Assembly: GCF_028689295.1 (NCBI RefSeq) | Contig: NZ_JAQTWL010000015.1 | Span: 1 to 64,000 of the forward strand | Direction: 5' to 3' | Source of the DNA: Rhodoferax sp. | Lineage (GTDB): Bacteria; Pseudomonadota; Gammaproteobacteria; Burkholderiales; Burkholderiaceae_C | DNA length: 64,000 nt | Shown: positions 47,914-58,025 of the stretch, piece by piece | Numbering within the stretch: position 1 is the first letter of the stretch | Layout: each line of letters starts with the position of its first letter | Made by a program: the position numbers and the translations under genes | The notes under the pieces: model-generated | The model's database searches: none | What the model was told of the DNA's origin: nothing | What the model saw: only the letters and a program-made list of their open reading frames with translations

Positions 47914-49775
47914 GCAGGTTTTTCACCTGGACTGCAAGGTGGGCAAGCCGGTTTGGGTGCCATTGGCCAGTGCGCCAGGCAGATCAGGGTAGTGGTGAGC
48001 ATGTAGCGCGCCACGCTGAACCAGGAGTCAAAAATGCGGGAGCGGCCCACCTGACGCAAGCTCATGTTGACTGGCACTTCGGTGATGCGCAAGCCGGCTT
48101 TTTGCAGGATGATGATGACGCCGATGTCCTGATAGTCGAGCAAGGTGGCTTCGCTGGCTGCCAGTGTGGCAATGGCCCTGCGGTTGTAGTAGCGAAAACC
48201 CGAGGTGAGGTCGTGCAGGTGAATGCCACCCAGCAGCCGAAACCAGCGCCAGGCCAGGCGTCGCAGCCGGCTGGCGCGCTCGGTGTGTGCACCGATGACC
48301 ACATCGGCCTGCTCTGCCCCCGCCACCAGGACCGGTATTTCGGCCACCTCGTGTTGTCCGTCGGCGTCCATCGTGATGACCGCCCGGTAGCCATGGGCGT
48401 GGGCGTAGCGTATGCCCATCTGCATGCCGCCCCAGGCGCCCAGGGGCAATAAAGGGCGCGTCACGCTGGCGCCAGCCTGTCTGGCCAGGGCGCCCGTGCC
48501 GTCGCCGCTGTGGTCGTCAACCACCAGCACGTGCTTCCAGCCGGTTTGCAGCAAACTGCTGACCACCGCGCCAATGGTGGCGGCCTCGTCGCGCGCGGGT
48601 ATGACGACCAAAATGGCGTCCTGGCTGGTTTCCGGGCGGGATTCGTTTTGCGACACAAAGTATTCAGTGGCCAGTGCGTTTGAGCAGCCCGTCATGGAAA
48701 ACCGCTCGTGCAAGGCGCGCTGGCCGTCGGCGCCCCAGCGGGCCAATTGCCCGGGCTGGTCAGCCAGCGCTTGCAAAGCCTGCCGCCATGCCTTGACGTC
48801 ACCCACCGGCAGGTGGCACAACCCGGCGCCGCTGGAGGACACCAGCCAGGACATGCCGGAGCCAGGCAGGTCGCTCACAATGCAGGGCTTGGCATGCGCC
48901 ATGGCTTCGAGCAGCACCACGCCAAAGGCCTCGGTGCGCTCGCAGGAGGCCAGGCAGAACGCGTCGCAACTGGCCAGCAGCTGGTGTTTGCGGGCCTCGC
49001 TGACCTCGCCGATGAGTTGCACATTGGGTTGGCCACCCGACGGCGTGCCCGCCTGGACCATGTCCTGCAAACTCGCCATGTTTTCACCTTGCCCGGCAAT
49101 CACCAACTGCAGGCCGGGAACGCCGCTGACGGCCCGGATGAGGGTGTCGAACCCCTTGTAATGGGCCAGTCGTCCCAGAGACAGCAGCCTGAGCCGGCCA
49201 GACTGCCAGGGCAATGCAGCATCGTCAGGCGCAGGCAATTCAGGCCGGATACCCAGTGGCACCACCACGCATTTGTGTTGCCAGTGCTGCAAGGGCTCGC
49301 TGGCATACAGGTAGGGTAGCGACGTGACAATGATGCGCTCAGCACGCTCCAACACGGCTTGCTCGAATGGCCGGTAGAGCGTGTAGGCCAATCGCAAAGC
49401 CAGGTGTTCGCTGGAGACCACCACGTCTGAGTGCCAGTGCACCACCCACGGTATTTTGTGCGCGCCCATCAGGGTCAAGGCCCAAAAGGCCGACACATTG
49501 GGCATGTGCAAGTGCAGCACCTGGGGCTTGAGGCGGCGTATGGCGTGCTTGAGCGCCGCCCGAAAACCGAGCGCGATGGGCGTGTAGATCAGATTGAGTT
49601 GCACCGGCACGCGGCATAACCAGGTCGGATCTTGCGGCAAGGGGTCGCCGTGCACCAAGGCATGGCTGTCGATACCCTGCTCTCGCTGGGTAAGTACCAA
49701 ATCTGCCAGAAACGACTCCATGCCACCCCGGTAGGGAGGAAAGAATTTGCCGATATGGAGGATGCGCAGCGCCAT
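47910..49775 (-). CDS. GT4-GT2 fusion glycosyltransferase
   Basis: A 621-residue fusion. Residues about 1-370 are a GT4 glycosyltransferase (GKFFPPYRGGMESFLADL, LSLGRLAHYKGFDTLI, ASCERTEAFGVVLLEAM). Residues about 385-560 are a GT2 domain of the polyprenyl-phosphate mannose synthase type (ILVVIPARDEAATIGAVV, VVDDHSGDGTGALA, ITMDADGQHEV). A terminal hydrophobic segment follows. It is the first gene of the unit and divergent from the 1265-residue gene, with a 55-bp gap. Confidence 0.9.
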   Translation of the reverse strand: MALRILHIGKFFPPYRGGMESFLADLVLTQREQGIDSHALVHGDPLPQDPTWLCRVPVQLNLIYTPIALGFRAALKHAIRRLKPQVLHLHMPNVSAFWALTLMGAHKIPWVVHWHSDVVVSSEHLALRLAYTLYRPFEQAVLERAERIIVTSLPYLYASEPLQHWQHKCVVVPLGIRPELPAPDDAALPWQSGRLRLLSLGRLAHYKGFDTLIRAVSGVPGLQLVIAGQGENMASLQDMVQAGTPSGGQPNVQLIGEVSEARKHQLLASCDAFCLASCERTEAFGVVLLEAMAHAKPCIVSDLPGSGMSWLVSSSGAGLCHLPVGDVKAWRQALQALADQPGQLARWGADGQRALHERFSMTGCSNALATEYFVSQNESRPETSQDAILVVIPARDEAATIGAVVSSLLQTGWKHVLVVDDHSGDGTGALARQAGASVTRPLLPLGAWGGMQMGIRYAHAHGYRAVITMDADGQHEVAEIPVLVAGAEQADVVIGAHTERASRLRRLAWRWFRLLGGIHLHDLTSGFRYYNRRAIATLAASEATLLDYQDIGVIIILQKAGLRITEVPVNMSLRQVGRSRIFDSWFSVARYMLTTTLICLAHWPMAPKPACPPCSPGEKPA

Positions 49776-49830
49776 CGTTCAATGCTAACTGAGTTTCCGG
49801 CCTGCCCGGCACAGGGGATAATCCGGCACC

Positions 49831-52800
49831 ATGCCGCAACTCGATTCTTCGCCTCACATTTACCAACGCGCCGTCAGCGGTGACAGCCAGGATTCCTTGT
49901 CCATCATCGCCAGTCTGATTGAGCCGGGTCAGACCCTGCTCGATCTGGGTATGGGAACCGGCGGTTTGGGGCAATACCTGAGTCAACGCCATGCAATCGT
50001 GGCCGATGGTGTCACCCTGAACCCGGCTGAGGCGGAAATCGCCAGCACCTGGTATCGCAAAGCCCTGGTGGCCGACCTGGACCACGATAATTTGACCGCC
50101 CTTTTTGGCGATCAGCGATACGACTGCATTGTCTGTGCCGATGTGCTGGAGCACCTCAAGGCGCCTGCCAATGTACTGGCGCAATGTCAGGCGCTGCTCA
50201 AGCCCGGTGGGCGGCTGATCACGTCAGTGCCCAACGCGGGTTATTGCGGGCTGATCGCAGAACTCATCCTGGGCGATTTTCGTTACCGGCCGGAGGGGCT
50301 GCTCGACAATACCCATCTGCGCTTTTTCACCCGCAGGTCCCTGCAACGGTTCTTTGACGAGAATGGCTGGGGCACGCTGTCCGTCAACATCACTCAGCGC
50401 AGCCTTCTGGCATCGGAGTTCAAGGTGGCTTTTGACAGCCTGCCGCCCGCTGTGGCGCGTCACTTGCTGGCCACACCTGACGCGCTGACCTACCAATTTA
50501 TTTCTGTTTTACAGCCCGCCGACCTGGCCATGCCAACCCTGGTCGGGTCATCAGCAGGCGGGCACGCCGAAAGCGCGGCCTCAGAGCCTGCCAGCGCCCT
50601 TTATTCCGCTGAAATCTATTTGGCAACCCAGGGGCATTTCAACGAGTGCACCAAACTCGTTGCGCCCGGGCGCATTGGTGACCCTCGGCAAACTTTGCTC
50701 TATGAGATACCAGCCGCTCCCGAGCCCTATACCCATGTCCGTTTTGACCCGGCAGACCGTCCCGGCTTTTTCCGGCTGCACCATCTAAAGCTCAGTTTGC
50801 CCGACGGCCAGAGCTTGTGGCAATGGCAAGCCGGGCAAGACGCCCTGGCAGTGCTGGCCAATGCGCATCAGCAACAAATTTTGATCTCATCACCATGGGA
50901 AACGTCGGCTGGGGCACTGTTATTGCTGCACGGAGACGACCCCTGGCTGGAGCTTCCTCTTGACGACGCGGTGCTCCAGCAAATTGGCCAAAACGGTGCC
51001 CAGTTGGAGGTCTGCGCCGGCTGGCCCATGTCGGCCGATTATTTGCAGGCCAGCGCAACCATCAACACCTTGCAAACCAGTCAGCAACAGTTTATGGCCT
51101 ACCTGCAGAAAGACCTTGATGAGCTCAGGCATCAAAAATCCCGGATTGACAGCCTCGGACTGGTCCTTCAAGAAGTGAGAAACGAAAAGCAGCAGCTGAT
51201 CGGCGAGCTGCGATCGAGCCAAAGTGAGCGCAGCTTCCTCCAGGAACAGTTGACACAGCTTAGCGTGCACTTGCATGGCATTGAACAATCCACCCTGTTT
51301 CGCGCCACGCGACCTCTGGTCCAAATCAAAATGCGACTCGATGGCCTGATGGGGCGAACTTTGCACCAAAATTTAATGCGACAAACCCACGTTATTACGC
51401 AGCCGCAACCCCGACCAGAGCACCCGGTTGACATCATCGTGCCGATTTACCGCGGACTGGAAGACACCCGCTGCTGCCTGGAATCGGTGCTTGCTGCGCC
51501 ATGCCACACCAGCTGGCGATTGATCGTCATCAATGACTGCAGCCCTGAACCCGAAGTGGCCGAATGGCTGCGCGTGTTTGCCCGGCGCGACTTGCGAATT
51601 GTGCTGCTGGAAAATCCTGAAAATCTTGGCTTTGTCGCCAGCGTCAACCGCGGCATGGCACTGAGCGATGACAACGACGTGATGCTGCTCAACAGCGACA
51701 CCGAAGTCGCCAACGACTGGCTGGACCGCATTCAGCGCGCCGCTTACAGCCGCCAGCGCGTGGCCAGTGTTTCCCCGTTTTCCAACAACGCCACCATCTG
51801 CAGCTACCCCCGCTTTTGCCAGGCCAGCGAAATGCCCGGCGGTCAGGACACCGCCAGCCTGGACCGTTTGTTTGCCCAATACCTTGCCGGCCAGACTGTC
51901 GAAGTGCCCACCACCGTGGGGTTTTGCATGTACATCCGGCGTCAGTGCTTGCGTGAAACCGGTCTTTTCGATGTGGAAAATTTTGGCAAGGGTTACGGCG
52001 AAGAAAACGACTTTTGCGTGCGCGCGCACAAAACCGGCTGGGTCCATTTGCATACCCTCGACACGTTTGTGCGCCATGCCGGGGGTATCAGTTTTGGTCA
52101 ATCCAAGAGTACCCGTGAACTTCAGGCCATGGAGACCTTGGGCCGACTGCATCCCCGCTACGAGAGCGACGTGCACACCTACGTGCAAAGCGACCCGACG
52201 CGCCCGGCAAGACTGCTGATTGACATTGCCCGCATCATTGCCTGTGAGCGTCCGGTCATACTTAACGTCATCCACAACCGTGAAGGCGGCACGCTGCGTC
52301 ACATCCAGGAACTGGCGCAACATTTCGGCGCCCAAGCCACGTTCCTGAGCCTCACACCTGCCCCTGAAGGGGTAAAACTGCGGATCGAAGGCCCGCAAGA
52401 GGGTTTTGCCTTGCATTTTGCTTTGCCTCGCCAAGGGGGCGATTTGCGACAGACCCTGCGCCAGCTCCAGGTGGGCCACATCCACTACCATCATCTGTTG
52501 GGTTATGCGCCCGACATCACTGAATTGCCAATCCAACTCGGCATCACCCACGACTTCACCGCGCACGACTACTACAGCTACTGCCCGCAGATTTCCCTGA
52601 CCGACCATACCGACCGCTACTGCGGAGAGCTTGGCCTTCAACAATGCCGACCGTGCCTCAAGCGCAACCCCGCCCCCGATGGGGAAAGTATCGAGAGCTG
52701 GCGTGCTCGCCACGCGCAGCTGCTCAGCCAGGCACGCTACGTCATTGCCCCAAGCGCCGATGCTGCACAGCGGCTGCAATGCTTTGTGCCAACTGCCCGC

Positions 52801-53628
52801 ATTCAGGTGGTACCCCATGCCACGCTCGCGGAAAAACCAGTGGTGTACCCGCTACCCAAGCCGCGTCAACTGAACAGCAATGAGCCTTTGAAAATTGTTG
52901 TTCTCGGCGCACTCAGCAAGATCAAGGGGGCGGACATATTGGAAGAGGTGGCTTTGCTGGCCGCGCGGGAAAACGCCTTGGTCGAATTTCACCTGCTCGG
53001 CTTCGCCTACCGCAGCCTGCACACCCAGTCCAAAGCCAGACTCACCGTGCACGGCGGCTACGAAGAAAAAGACTTGCCCCTGTTGTTGCAATGGTTGCGA
53101 CCCGACGTCGTGTGGTTTCCCGCCGTATGGCCAGAGACTTACAGCTACACACTCAGCGCCAGCCTGGAGAGCGGTCTGCCTGTCGTCGCCCCCAACATCG
53201 GCGCATTTGCAGAACGCCTGCAAAACCGCGACTGGACCTGGCTGTGCGACTGGCAACTGAGCGCCAACCAGTGGCTCGAATTCTTTAGCCAGATCAGGCA
53301 ACAGCACTTTTGCCGGGCGGTCGGACCAGGACCTATTCCTGAGTTGGGCCACGATGCCATCGAGGGGACATCGTTTACTTATCGCAGCAGTTACCTGCAA
53401 TCCTTACCAAGGCCCCTGACACCCGATGCGCAGGAAATGGGCCGAATCCAACGGAATATCTTCAATTACCTGCAGTACCCAAGTAACGGTAGCGGCCCCT
53501 CCACGGTACTCAAGACGTCCTCCTTGCGCGCGCTGATGCGTTTGCGCATTCATCCAGCGCTCTCGTTTCTGGCAAGACTCATTCCAATGCATCAGCAAAG
53601 GCGGATCAAAACCTGGCTTGGCAAATAA
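49831..53628 (+). CDS. Methyltransferase-GT2-GT4 fusion protein
   Basis: A 1265-residue protein. Residues about 1-230 are a class I methyltransferase (LLDLGMGTGGLG, IVCADVLEHLKAP, GGRLITSVPN). A poorly characterised stretch and a coiled coil (about 405-470) follow. GT2 motifs lie from about 530 (VDIIVPIYRGLEDTRCCLE, LLNSDTEVANDWL, GYGEENDFCVRAHK), and a GT4-like end from about 880 (HYHHLLGYAPDI, VVPHATL, YSYTLSASLESGLPVVA). It mirrors the 1141-residue fusion in combining methyl and glycosyl transfer. First of three plus-strand genes. Confidence 0.85.
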   Translation: MPQLDSSPHIYQRAVSGDSQDSLSIIASLIEPGQTLLDLGMGTGGLGQYLSQRHAIVADGVTLNPAEAEIASTWYRKALVADLDHDNLTALFGDQRYDCIVCADVLEHLKAPANVLAQCQALLKPGGRLITSVPNAGYCGLIAELILGDFRYRPEGLLDNTHLRFFTRRSLQRFFDENGWGTLSVNITQRSLLASEFKVAFDSLPPAVARHLLATPDALTYQFISVLQPADLAMPTLVGSSAGGHAESAASEPASALYSAEIYLATQGHFNECTKLVAPGRIGDPRQTLLYEIPAAPEPYTHVRFDPADRPGFFRLHHLKLSLPDGQSLWQWQAGQDALAVLANAHQQQILISSPWETSAGALLLLHGDDPWLELPLDDAVLQQIGQNGAQLEVCAGWPMSADYLQASATINTLQTSQQQFMAYLQKDLDELRHQKSRIDSLGLVLQEVRNEKQQLIGELRSSQSERSFLQEQLTQLSVHLHGIEQSTLFRATRPLVQIKMRLDGLMGRTLHQNLMRQTHVITQPQPRPEHPVDIIVPIYRGLEDTRCCLESVLAAPCHTSWRLIVINDCSPEPEVAEWLRVFARRDLRIVLLENPENLGFVASVNRGMALSDDNDVMLLNSDTEVANDWLDRIQRAAYSRQRVASVSPFSNNATICSYPRFCQASEMPGGQDTASLDRLFAQYLAGQTVEVPTTVGFCMYIRRQCLRETGLFDVENFGKGYGEENDFCVRAHKTGWVHLHTLDTFVRHAGGISFGQSKSTRELQAMETLGRLHPRYESDVHTYVQSDPTRPARLLIDIARIIACERPVILNVIHNREGGTLRHIQELAQHFGAQATFLSLTPAPEGVKLRIEGPQEGFALHFALPRQGGDLRQTLRQLQVGHIHYHHLLGYAPDITELPIQLGITHDFTAHDYYSYCPQISLTDHTDRYCGELGLQQCRPCLKRNPAPDGESIESWRARHAQLLSQARYVIAPSADAAQRLQCFVPTARIQVVPHATLAEKPVVYPLPKPRQLNSNEPLKIVVLGALSKIKGADILEEVALLAARENALVEFHLLGFAYRSLHTQSKARLTVHGGYEEKDLPLLLQWLRPDVVWFPAVWPETYSYTLSASLESGLPVVAPNIGAFAERLQNRDWTWLCDWQLSANQWLEFFSQIRQQHFCRAVGPGPIPELGHDAIEGTSFTYRSSYLQSLPRPLTPDAQEMGRIQRNIFNYLQYPSNGSGPSTVLKTSSLRALMRLRIHPALSFLARLIPMHQQRRIKTWLGK

Positions 53629-53649
53629 AGACCTCCTCGACTCGGACCC

Positions 53650-54837
53650 ATGCAAATGAAACACACTCATCAAAGCCCTCTTCAGGCACGTGCCAATAAC
53701 TTGTGTAATAGCCCAGCCTTTCGTGACGTGATTGCGCGGCACATGGGCGTGCCCTTACAAAATTCCATGGCGACACCACTGAACCTGACGATTCACCCGA
53801 ATGATCAAATGTTGGACCATTCACTCAGGCACTTTGGTCAAGCCGGTCCAGCCGTGAGTCAATATTTTGGTGTGGCGCTTGAGCAATATCGGGCTGCGGA
53901 TCAGATATTGAAGACTTTCTTTCCCGATCTGACTCACGTCGCCATTCTTGATTTCGCATGCGGGTATGGACGGATGCTCAGGTTCCTCGCTCACGCCATT
54001 CCTCCCACTCAGATATGGGCGTCTGATATTCAGCGAGATGCTGTCGATTTTGTTTCAACGCAGTTTGCTGTGCATGGAGTGTATTCAGAGGCTGATCCTT
54101 CAAAATTTGCTCCCGAAAGAAAATTCGACTTTATCTGGGTTGCTTCGCTGTTCTCGCATTTACCCGCCTCGCTATTTGATGACTGGCTTGCAAGACTATC
54201 TGCATTATTGACCAATGACGGTGTACTGTGCTTCAGCGTGCATGATGAATGCCTGTTGCCAAACGAACGGGCAATGCCAAAGAACGGCATCTTATTTGTT
54301 CCAGAAAGTGAAAACTCCGAGCTTGACCGTCACGCCTATGGCACCACGCACGTCAGTGAATTTTTTGTTCGTCAAGCCATTGAACGTGCTTTCGGAAAAT
54401 CACATCCCTACTTCCGGATCAAGCGTGGACTGGCTTATCAACAAGATATCTACGTTGTTGCAAAAAATCCATTGCGAAGCATGTCGGCGCTCGACATTTT
54501 CCGCTGGGGACCTTGGGGCTGGGTCGATGTGCGTCGAATTCTCGAAGGCGGGGCACTGCAACTCTCTGGTTGGGCGACGTCGTTCGATGAGGGCGGGATT
54601 GATCGCGTATTTATCTCGTTCGATGGGCAAGCACATGAATGCCAAACCGTTGTCGAACGCAGGGATGTAGAAGCTGTCTTTCAGGACACACGGCTGAGGT
54701 GGAGCGGGTGGGAGTTGACACAGGCCAGGAAAGTTGGTGGCAACATCCCCTTTGTTGAAGTAAGTGCGCAGGCACACAATGGCGAAAGGGCATTGCTCTA
54801 TGCTGGCCCAATGATCGAAACCAACGACCGTACATGA
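53650..54837 (+). CDS. Class I methyltransferase with C-terminal beta domain
   Basis: A 395-residue cytoplasmic protein. The SAM-binding region is VAILDFACGYGRMLRFLA with DFIWVASLFSHLP. Residues from about 280 form a separate beta-rich domain (LSGWATSFDEGGIDRVFISFDG) seen in some glycan-related methyltransferases. ATG at 53650 and 53656 are both possible starts. It overlaps the acyltransferase by four bases. Base composition is more AT-rich than its neighbours, suggesting recent acquisition. Confidence 0.85.
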   Translation: MQMKHTHQSPLQARANNLCNSPAFRDVIARHMGVPLQNSMATPLNLTIHPNDQMLDHSLRHFGQAGPAVSQYFGVALEQYRAADQILKTFFPDLTHVAILDFACGYGRMLRFLAHAIPPTQIWASDIQRDAVDFVSTQFAVHGVYSEADPSKFAPERKFDFIWVASLFSHLPASLFDDWLARLSALLTNDGVLCFSVHDECLLPNERAMPKNGILFVPESENSELDRHAYGTTHVSEFFVRQAIERAFGKSHPYFRIKRGLAYQQDIYVVAKNPLRSMSALDIFRWGPWGWVDVRRILEGGALQLSGWATSFDEGGIDRVFISFDGQAHECQTVVERRDVEAVFQDTRLRWSGWELTQARKVGGNIPFVEVSAQAHNGERALLYAGPMIETNDRT

Positions 54838-55925
54838 ATTTGAAGAACTTCAATTCAGCTCAGTCAAAACGATCCCTTTCGCTGGATGCAGTTCGTGGCT
54901 TTGCCATTTTGATGGTTATTGTTTTCCATTTTTCTGAATTCGGTTTACTTCCCGCCTTATCTTCTCCTTTCTCAGCAGTGCCGTTTTTCGGCATGTTCGG
55001 CGTCGATCTATTTTATGTCTTAAGTGGCTTCTTCATCACCAAGGCCATATTAAGTCCGCTAACATGGAAGCCAAGTGCATTTTTAATGTCCAGATTTACG
55101 AGAATATATCCTGCTTATTTATTCTCAATAATGTTCTTTGTTATTTTCAATATATCTGGTGGAAATAGTCTTGATCCACAGTATATTGCTAACATTTTGC
55201 TTCATTTTTTCATGTTGCATAATTTATTTCCAGGTGTCGGTGGTTCAATCAATGGAACCTATTGGACCCTGGGGGTTGAATTTCCCTATTATTTTCTTAT
55301 GCTGGCAATCGGTTATTTTATTAGAGAGCAAAAATATTTCTGGATTATCTCTATTGCCATGCTTTTGGTCTGCCTGGTATGGCGCGCTGCGGTGTTTCAA
55401 ATCGTGCCGACCGACATGGGACGCTTTTTTGCGGCAACCCAGTTGCCGGGCGCATTGGATGCCTTTGCTTTGGGCGGTGCTGCGGCGGCCATCACACGGC
55501 ACGGGAAATTTGACGAAATCTCCCAACAATGGCGCTGGCCAATATTTACGCTTGGGTTGGCTTTAACCCTGTTGAATTTTTATTACGTGGTACATCATGC
55601 AGGCCATTACTGGTCTCACGCATGGACGGCCATCTTGTGGCGAACAAGCCTGGAAGCTGGATTTGCGGTCTTGATCGTCGCCTGTGCAGGAATGAAGTAC
55701 AGCCCGATGCTTCATTATTCCGGCTTGCCATGGCTCGGAAAGATCAGCTTCAGTCTCTATATTTATCACCTGTTCCCCGCCGTTTTAATCAAGAAGTTTA
55801 TTCCGGAACTTGATTGGCAATGGAAGCTTTCGCTTGGTGCTGCGGTGGCTTTGTCGCTGAGCTGGGCGAGTTGGCGCTTCATCGAGGCCCGTTTTCACCC
55901 AACAGGGGGCTTGACCTCCAAATAA
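54834..55925 (+). CDS. Acyltransferase 3 family membrane protein
   Basis: A 363-residue membrane protein of the acyltransferase 3 family. It begins SLDAVRGFAILMVIVFHFSEF with the conserved arginine and histidine, then FGVDLFYVLSGFFITK. About ten hydrophobic segments are visible. Its first half is strikingly AT-rich compared with the surrounding genes. It probably modifies the exported glycan. Its 3' end overlaps the convergent TPR glycosyltransferase gene by 31 bases. Confidence 0.9.
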   Translation: MNLKNFNSAQSKRSLSLDAVRGFAILMVIVFHFSEFGLLPALSSPFSAVPFFGMFGVDLFYVLSGFFITKAILSPLTWKPSAFLMSRFTRIYPAYLFSIMFFVIFNISGGNSLDPQYIANILLHFFMLHNLFPGVGGSINGTYWTLGVEFPYYFLMLAIGYFIREQKYFWIISIAMLLVCLVWRAAVFQIVPTDMGRFFAATQLPGALDAFALGGAAAAITRHGKFDEISQQWRWPIFTLGLALTLLNFYYVVHHAGHYWSHAWTAILWRTSLEAGFAVLIVACAGMKYSPMLHYSGLPWLGKISFSLYIYHLFPAVLIKKFIPELDWQWKLSLGAAVALSLSWASWRFIEARFHPTGGLTSK

Positions 55926-57928
55926 TCAGGTGCCAGGTCATTCTGATAACGCTCCACCATCTGCATATAAGCGGCTTCCAGGTGCCGGGTGAACAGCCGG
56001 GTGTCAAACAGTGAGGTGGTCAGGAGATTGCGTTGCAGCTTTTCCTTGATGGCTTTGAACCGCATCGGTTGGGTCGCCAGTGCGATGGCAAGTGCTTCAT
56101 AAGCCTCCTGGGTTGATGTGATGAGTTCGGGCAAACCCATGGCGGTGAGCAAACTCGCAGCCACCCGGCTGGCAAAGGTTTCCCCAACGCAAGTTAACAC
56201 GGGCAAGCCCGCGCACAGCGCATCACTGGCCGTGGTGTGAGCGTTGTAGGGGAGCGTGTCGATAAACAAGTCGGCTGCGCGCAGGCGGGACAGGTGTTCT
56301 GGCAGCAGCCGCATGTGTTTGGCAAACACCAGCCGCTCGGCAGCCACGCCTCTGAGCCGCGCCTGCTGGCGCAAGTTGTCAAGCGCGCCGGGAGTGCCGT
56401 CAAAAAGCCAGAGCACGCTGCCGTCCACCCGTTGCAGGATACGCATCCAGCCATCGAAGGTGGCGGGCGTGATTTTGAAGCTGTTGTTGAAGCAGCAAAA
56501 CACAAAGCCCGTCGCTGGCAGCCCCAACTCCTGGCGGCTGAATACCCGGTCAGCAAGCTTGCGCTTGTCATCGTTGACCTGGTAGCTGTGGGGCAGATAG
56601 GCAATTTTTTCTGAGTAGCCGGCCTGGCTGGCCTCGGGTATCAGCGTTGGGTCCGCAATCAGGTAGTCCATGTAGTCTGCGCCCAGAGTGCCAGGATAAC
56701 CCAGGTAGCTGACTTGCAGGGGTGCCGCGCGGTAAGAAAAAATACCAAGCCTGTGCCCCTGCGTGAAGCCCGAGAGATCAACCGCTATATCGATCTGAAG
56801 ACGCCTCGCCAGCTGGGCGACCTCTTGGTCCGTGTGAGCGCGGACATCGATGAACTGGTCGAATGCTGCGGCAATGCGTTGGCGCATTTCATCGTTTGAT
56901 TCTGGCCCGAAAGAAAAGGCAAACAGCTCAAACCGGTCTTTGTCGTGCTTCTCAAACAAACCGGCTGTCAAGTAGCCCATGGCATGGATGCGAAAGTCAG
57001 CCGAAAAATAACCAAGGCGAATTTTCTTTTGTCTGGGGCGTTTCGGGATCACGCCCAGTTCTTGATGGGCTGGATGATTCTCTTTCACATACAGCTCTGC
57101 CACTTTGCGCTGCAAGGTCAACGATGACGATACCGCCAGAACCTGAAATGGCGCTGTCACCGGTTCGTTGCGTTGCGCCCGCGCTGCCAACTCCGACACA
57201 TCGTCGGAGGCATTGCGCCAATCGCAAATTCTGATCTTTGAATACAGTTTCTCGCCACTGACGTACGCGTAATCGGGTTCGATGGCGATAGCTCTGTCAA
57301 AGCTGTCAATCGCCTCCTGATAGCGTTGCAAGGCATTCAGGGCCAGGCCCCGGTTGTAATGAAAGGCGGCATGATCAAAGCTGATGGCGATCGCTTTATC
57401 GTAGCTGTCAATGGCGGCCTGGTGCATTTTGCAGGCGTTCAAGGCCAATCCCCGGTTGTTGTATGTCCCGGCGATGTCAGGCCTTAAAGCAATCGCCTTG
57501 TCAAAGCTGTCAATGGCGGCCTGATGCTGCAATAGCTGGTACAACGCGATGCCATGGTTAAAGTGCAGCTCCGCCGAACCCGGACTGATGGCAATGGCCT
57601 TGCGAAAACTGTCAACGGCCTCCTGGTGCAGTTTCAATTGACAGAAAGCGTGACCGCGTCCGGCGTGAGTTGCCGCGAAGTCTGGCTTGACCTCAATGGC
57701 TTTGCCGAACCATTCAACCGCCCGGGCAGGATCATTTTTTTGTCCAGCCAGCACACCCAACAAGTGCAAGGCCTCGAAGTGCCCGGGCATCAGTTGGAGC
57801 ACCTGTTGGTAAATTGCGTGTGCCTGCGCCAATTGTCCCTTGCGATGCAGCAGCAAACCCTCGTTGAATTTTTCATCCAGGTGGGTGAGCTCGGAAATAT
57901 CGCGTGGCATCGGAGGGCTGGGTTGCAT
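55895..57928 (-). CDS. TPR O-GlcNAc-transferase-like (SPINDLY/GT41) protein
   Basis: A 677-residue protein. Six or so tetratricopeptide repeats (about 15-230, with repeated YNNRGLALNAxxxxQAAIDSYDKAIAI) precede a GT41 catalytic region. Key segments are RLGYFSADFRIHAMGYLTAGL, QVSYLGYPGTLGADYMDYLI, FCCFNNSFKITP and DTLPYNAHTTASDALCAGLPVLT. In plants and animals the family modifies proteins with GlcNAc or fucose; bacterial members often act on surface proteins or glycans. Substrate unknown. It is divergent from the TPR methyltransferase. Confidence 0.92.
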   Translation of the reverse strand: MQPSPPMPRDISELTHLDEKFNEGLLLHRKGQLAQAHAIYQQVLQLMPGHFEALHLLGVLAGQKNDPARAVEWFGKAIEVKPDFAATHAGRGHAFCQLKLHQEAVDSFRKAIAISPGSAELHFNHGIALYQLLQHQAAIDSFDKAIALRPDIAGTYNNRGLALNACKMHQAAIDSYDKAIAISFDHAAFHYNRGLALNALQRYQEAIDSFDRAIAIEPDYAYVSGEKLYSKIRICDWRNASDDVSELAARAQRNEPVTAPFQVLAVSSSLTLQRKVAELYVKENHPAHQELGVIPKRPRQKKIRLGYFSADFRIHAMGYLTAGLFEKHDKDRFELFAFSFGPESNDEMRQRIAAAFDQFIDVRAHTDQEVAQLARRLQIDIAVDLSGFTQGHRLGIFSYRAAPLQVSYLGYPGTLGADYMDYLIADPTLIPEASQAGYSEKIAYLPHSYQVNDDKRKLADRVFSRQELGLPATGFVFCCFNNSFKITPATFDGWMRILQRVDGSVLWLFDGTPGALDNLRQQARLRGVAAERLVFAKHMRLLPEHLSRLRAADLFIDTLPYNAHTTASDALCAGLPVLTCVGETFASRVAASLLTAMGLPELITSTQEAYEALAIALATQPMRFKAIKEKLQRNLLTTSLFDTRLFTRHLEAAYMQMVERYQNDLAPDYLEVKPPVG

Positions 57929-58025
57929 GGCAGGATTTTATTGTCAACAGGTTTGCAGGCGATGCCGGAGTTGGCGCGGGTTTGCCTTTAGACTTGACGC
58001 ATCCATAGCCAAGCATGCCCACTGA

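Noticed and set aside
51373-52818. 481-codon open frame on the minus strand
   Set aside because: Antisense to the 1265-residue fusion, whose GT2 and GT4 motifs are intact.
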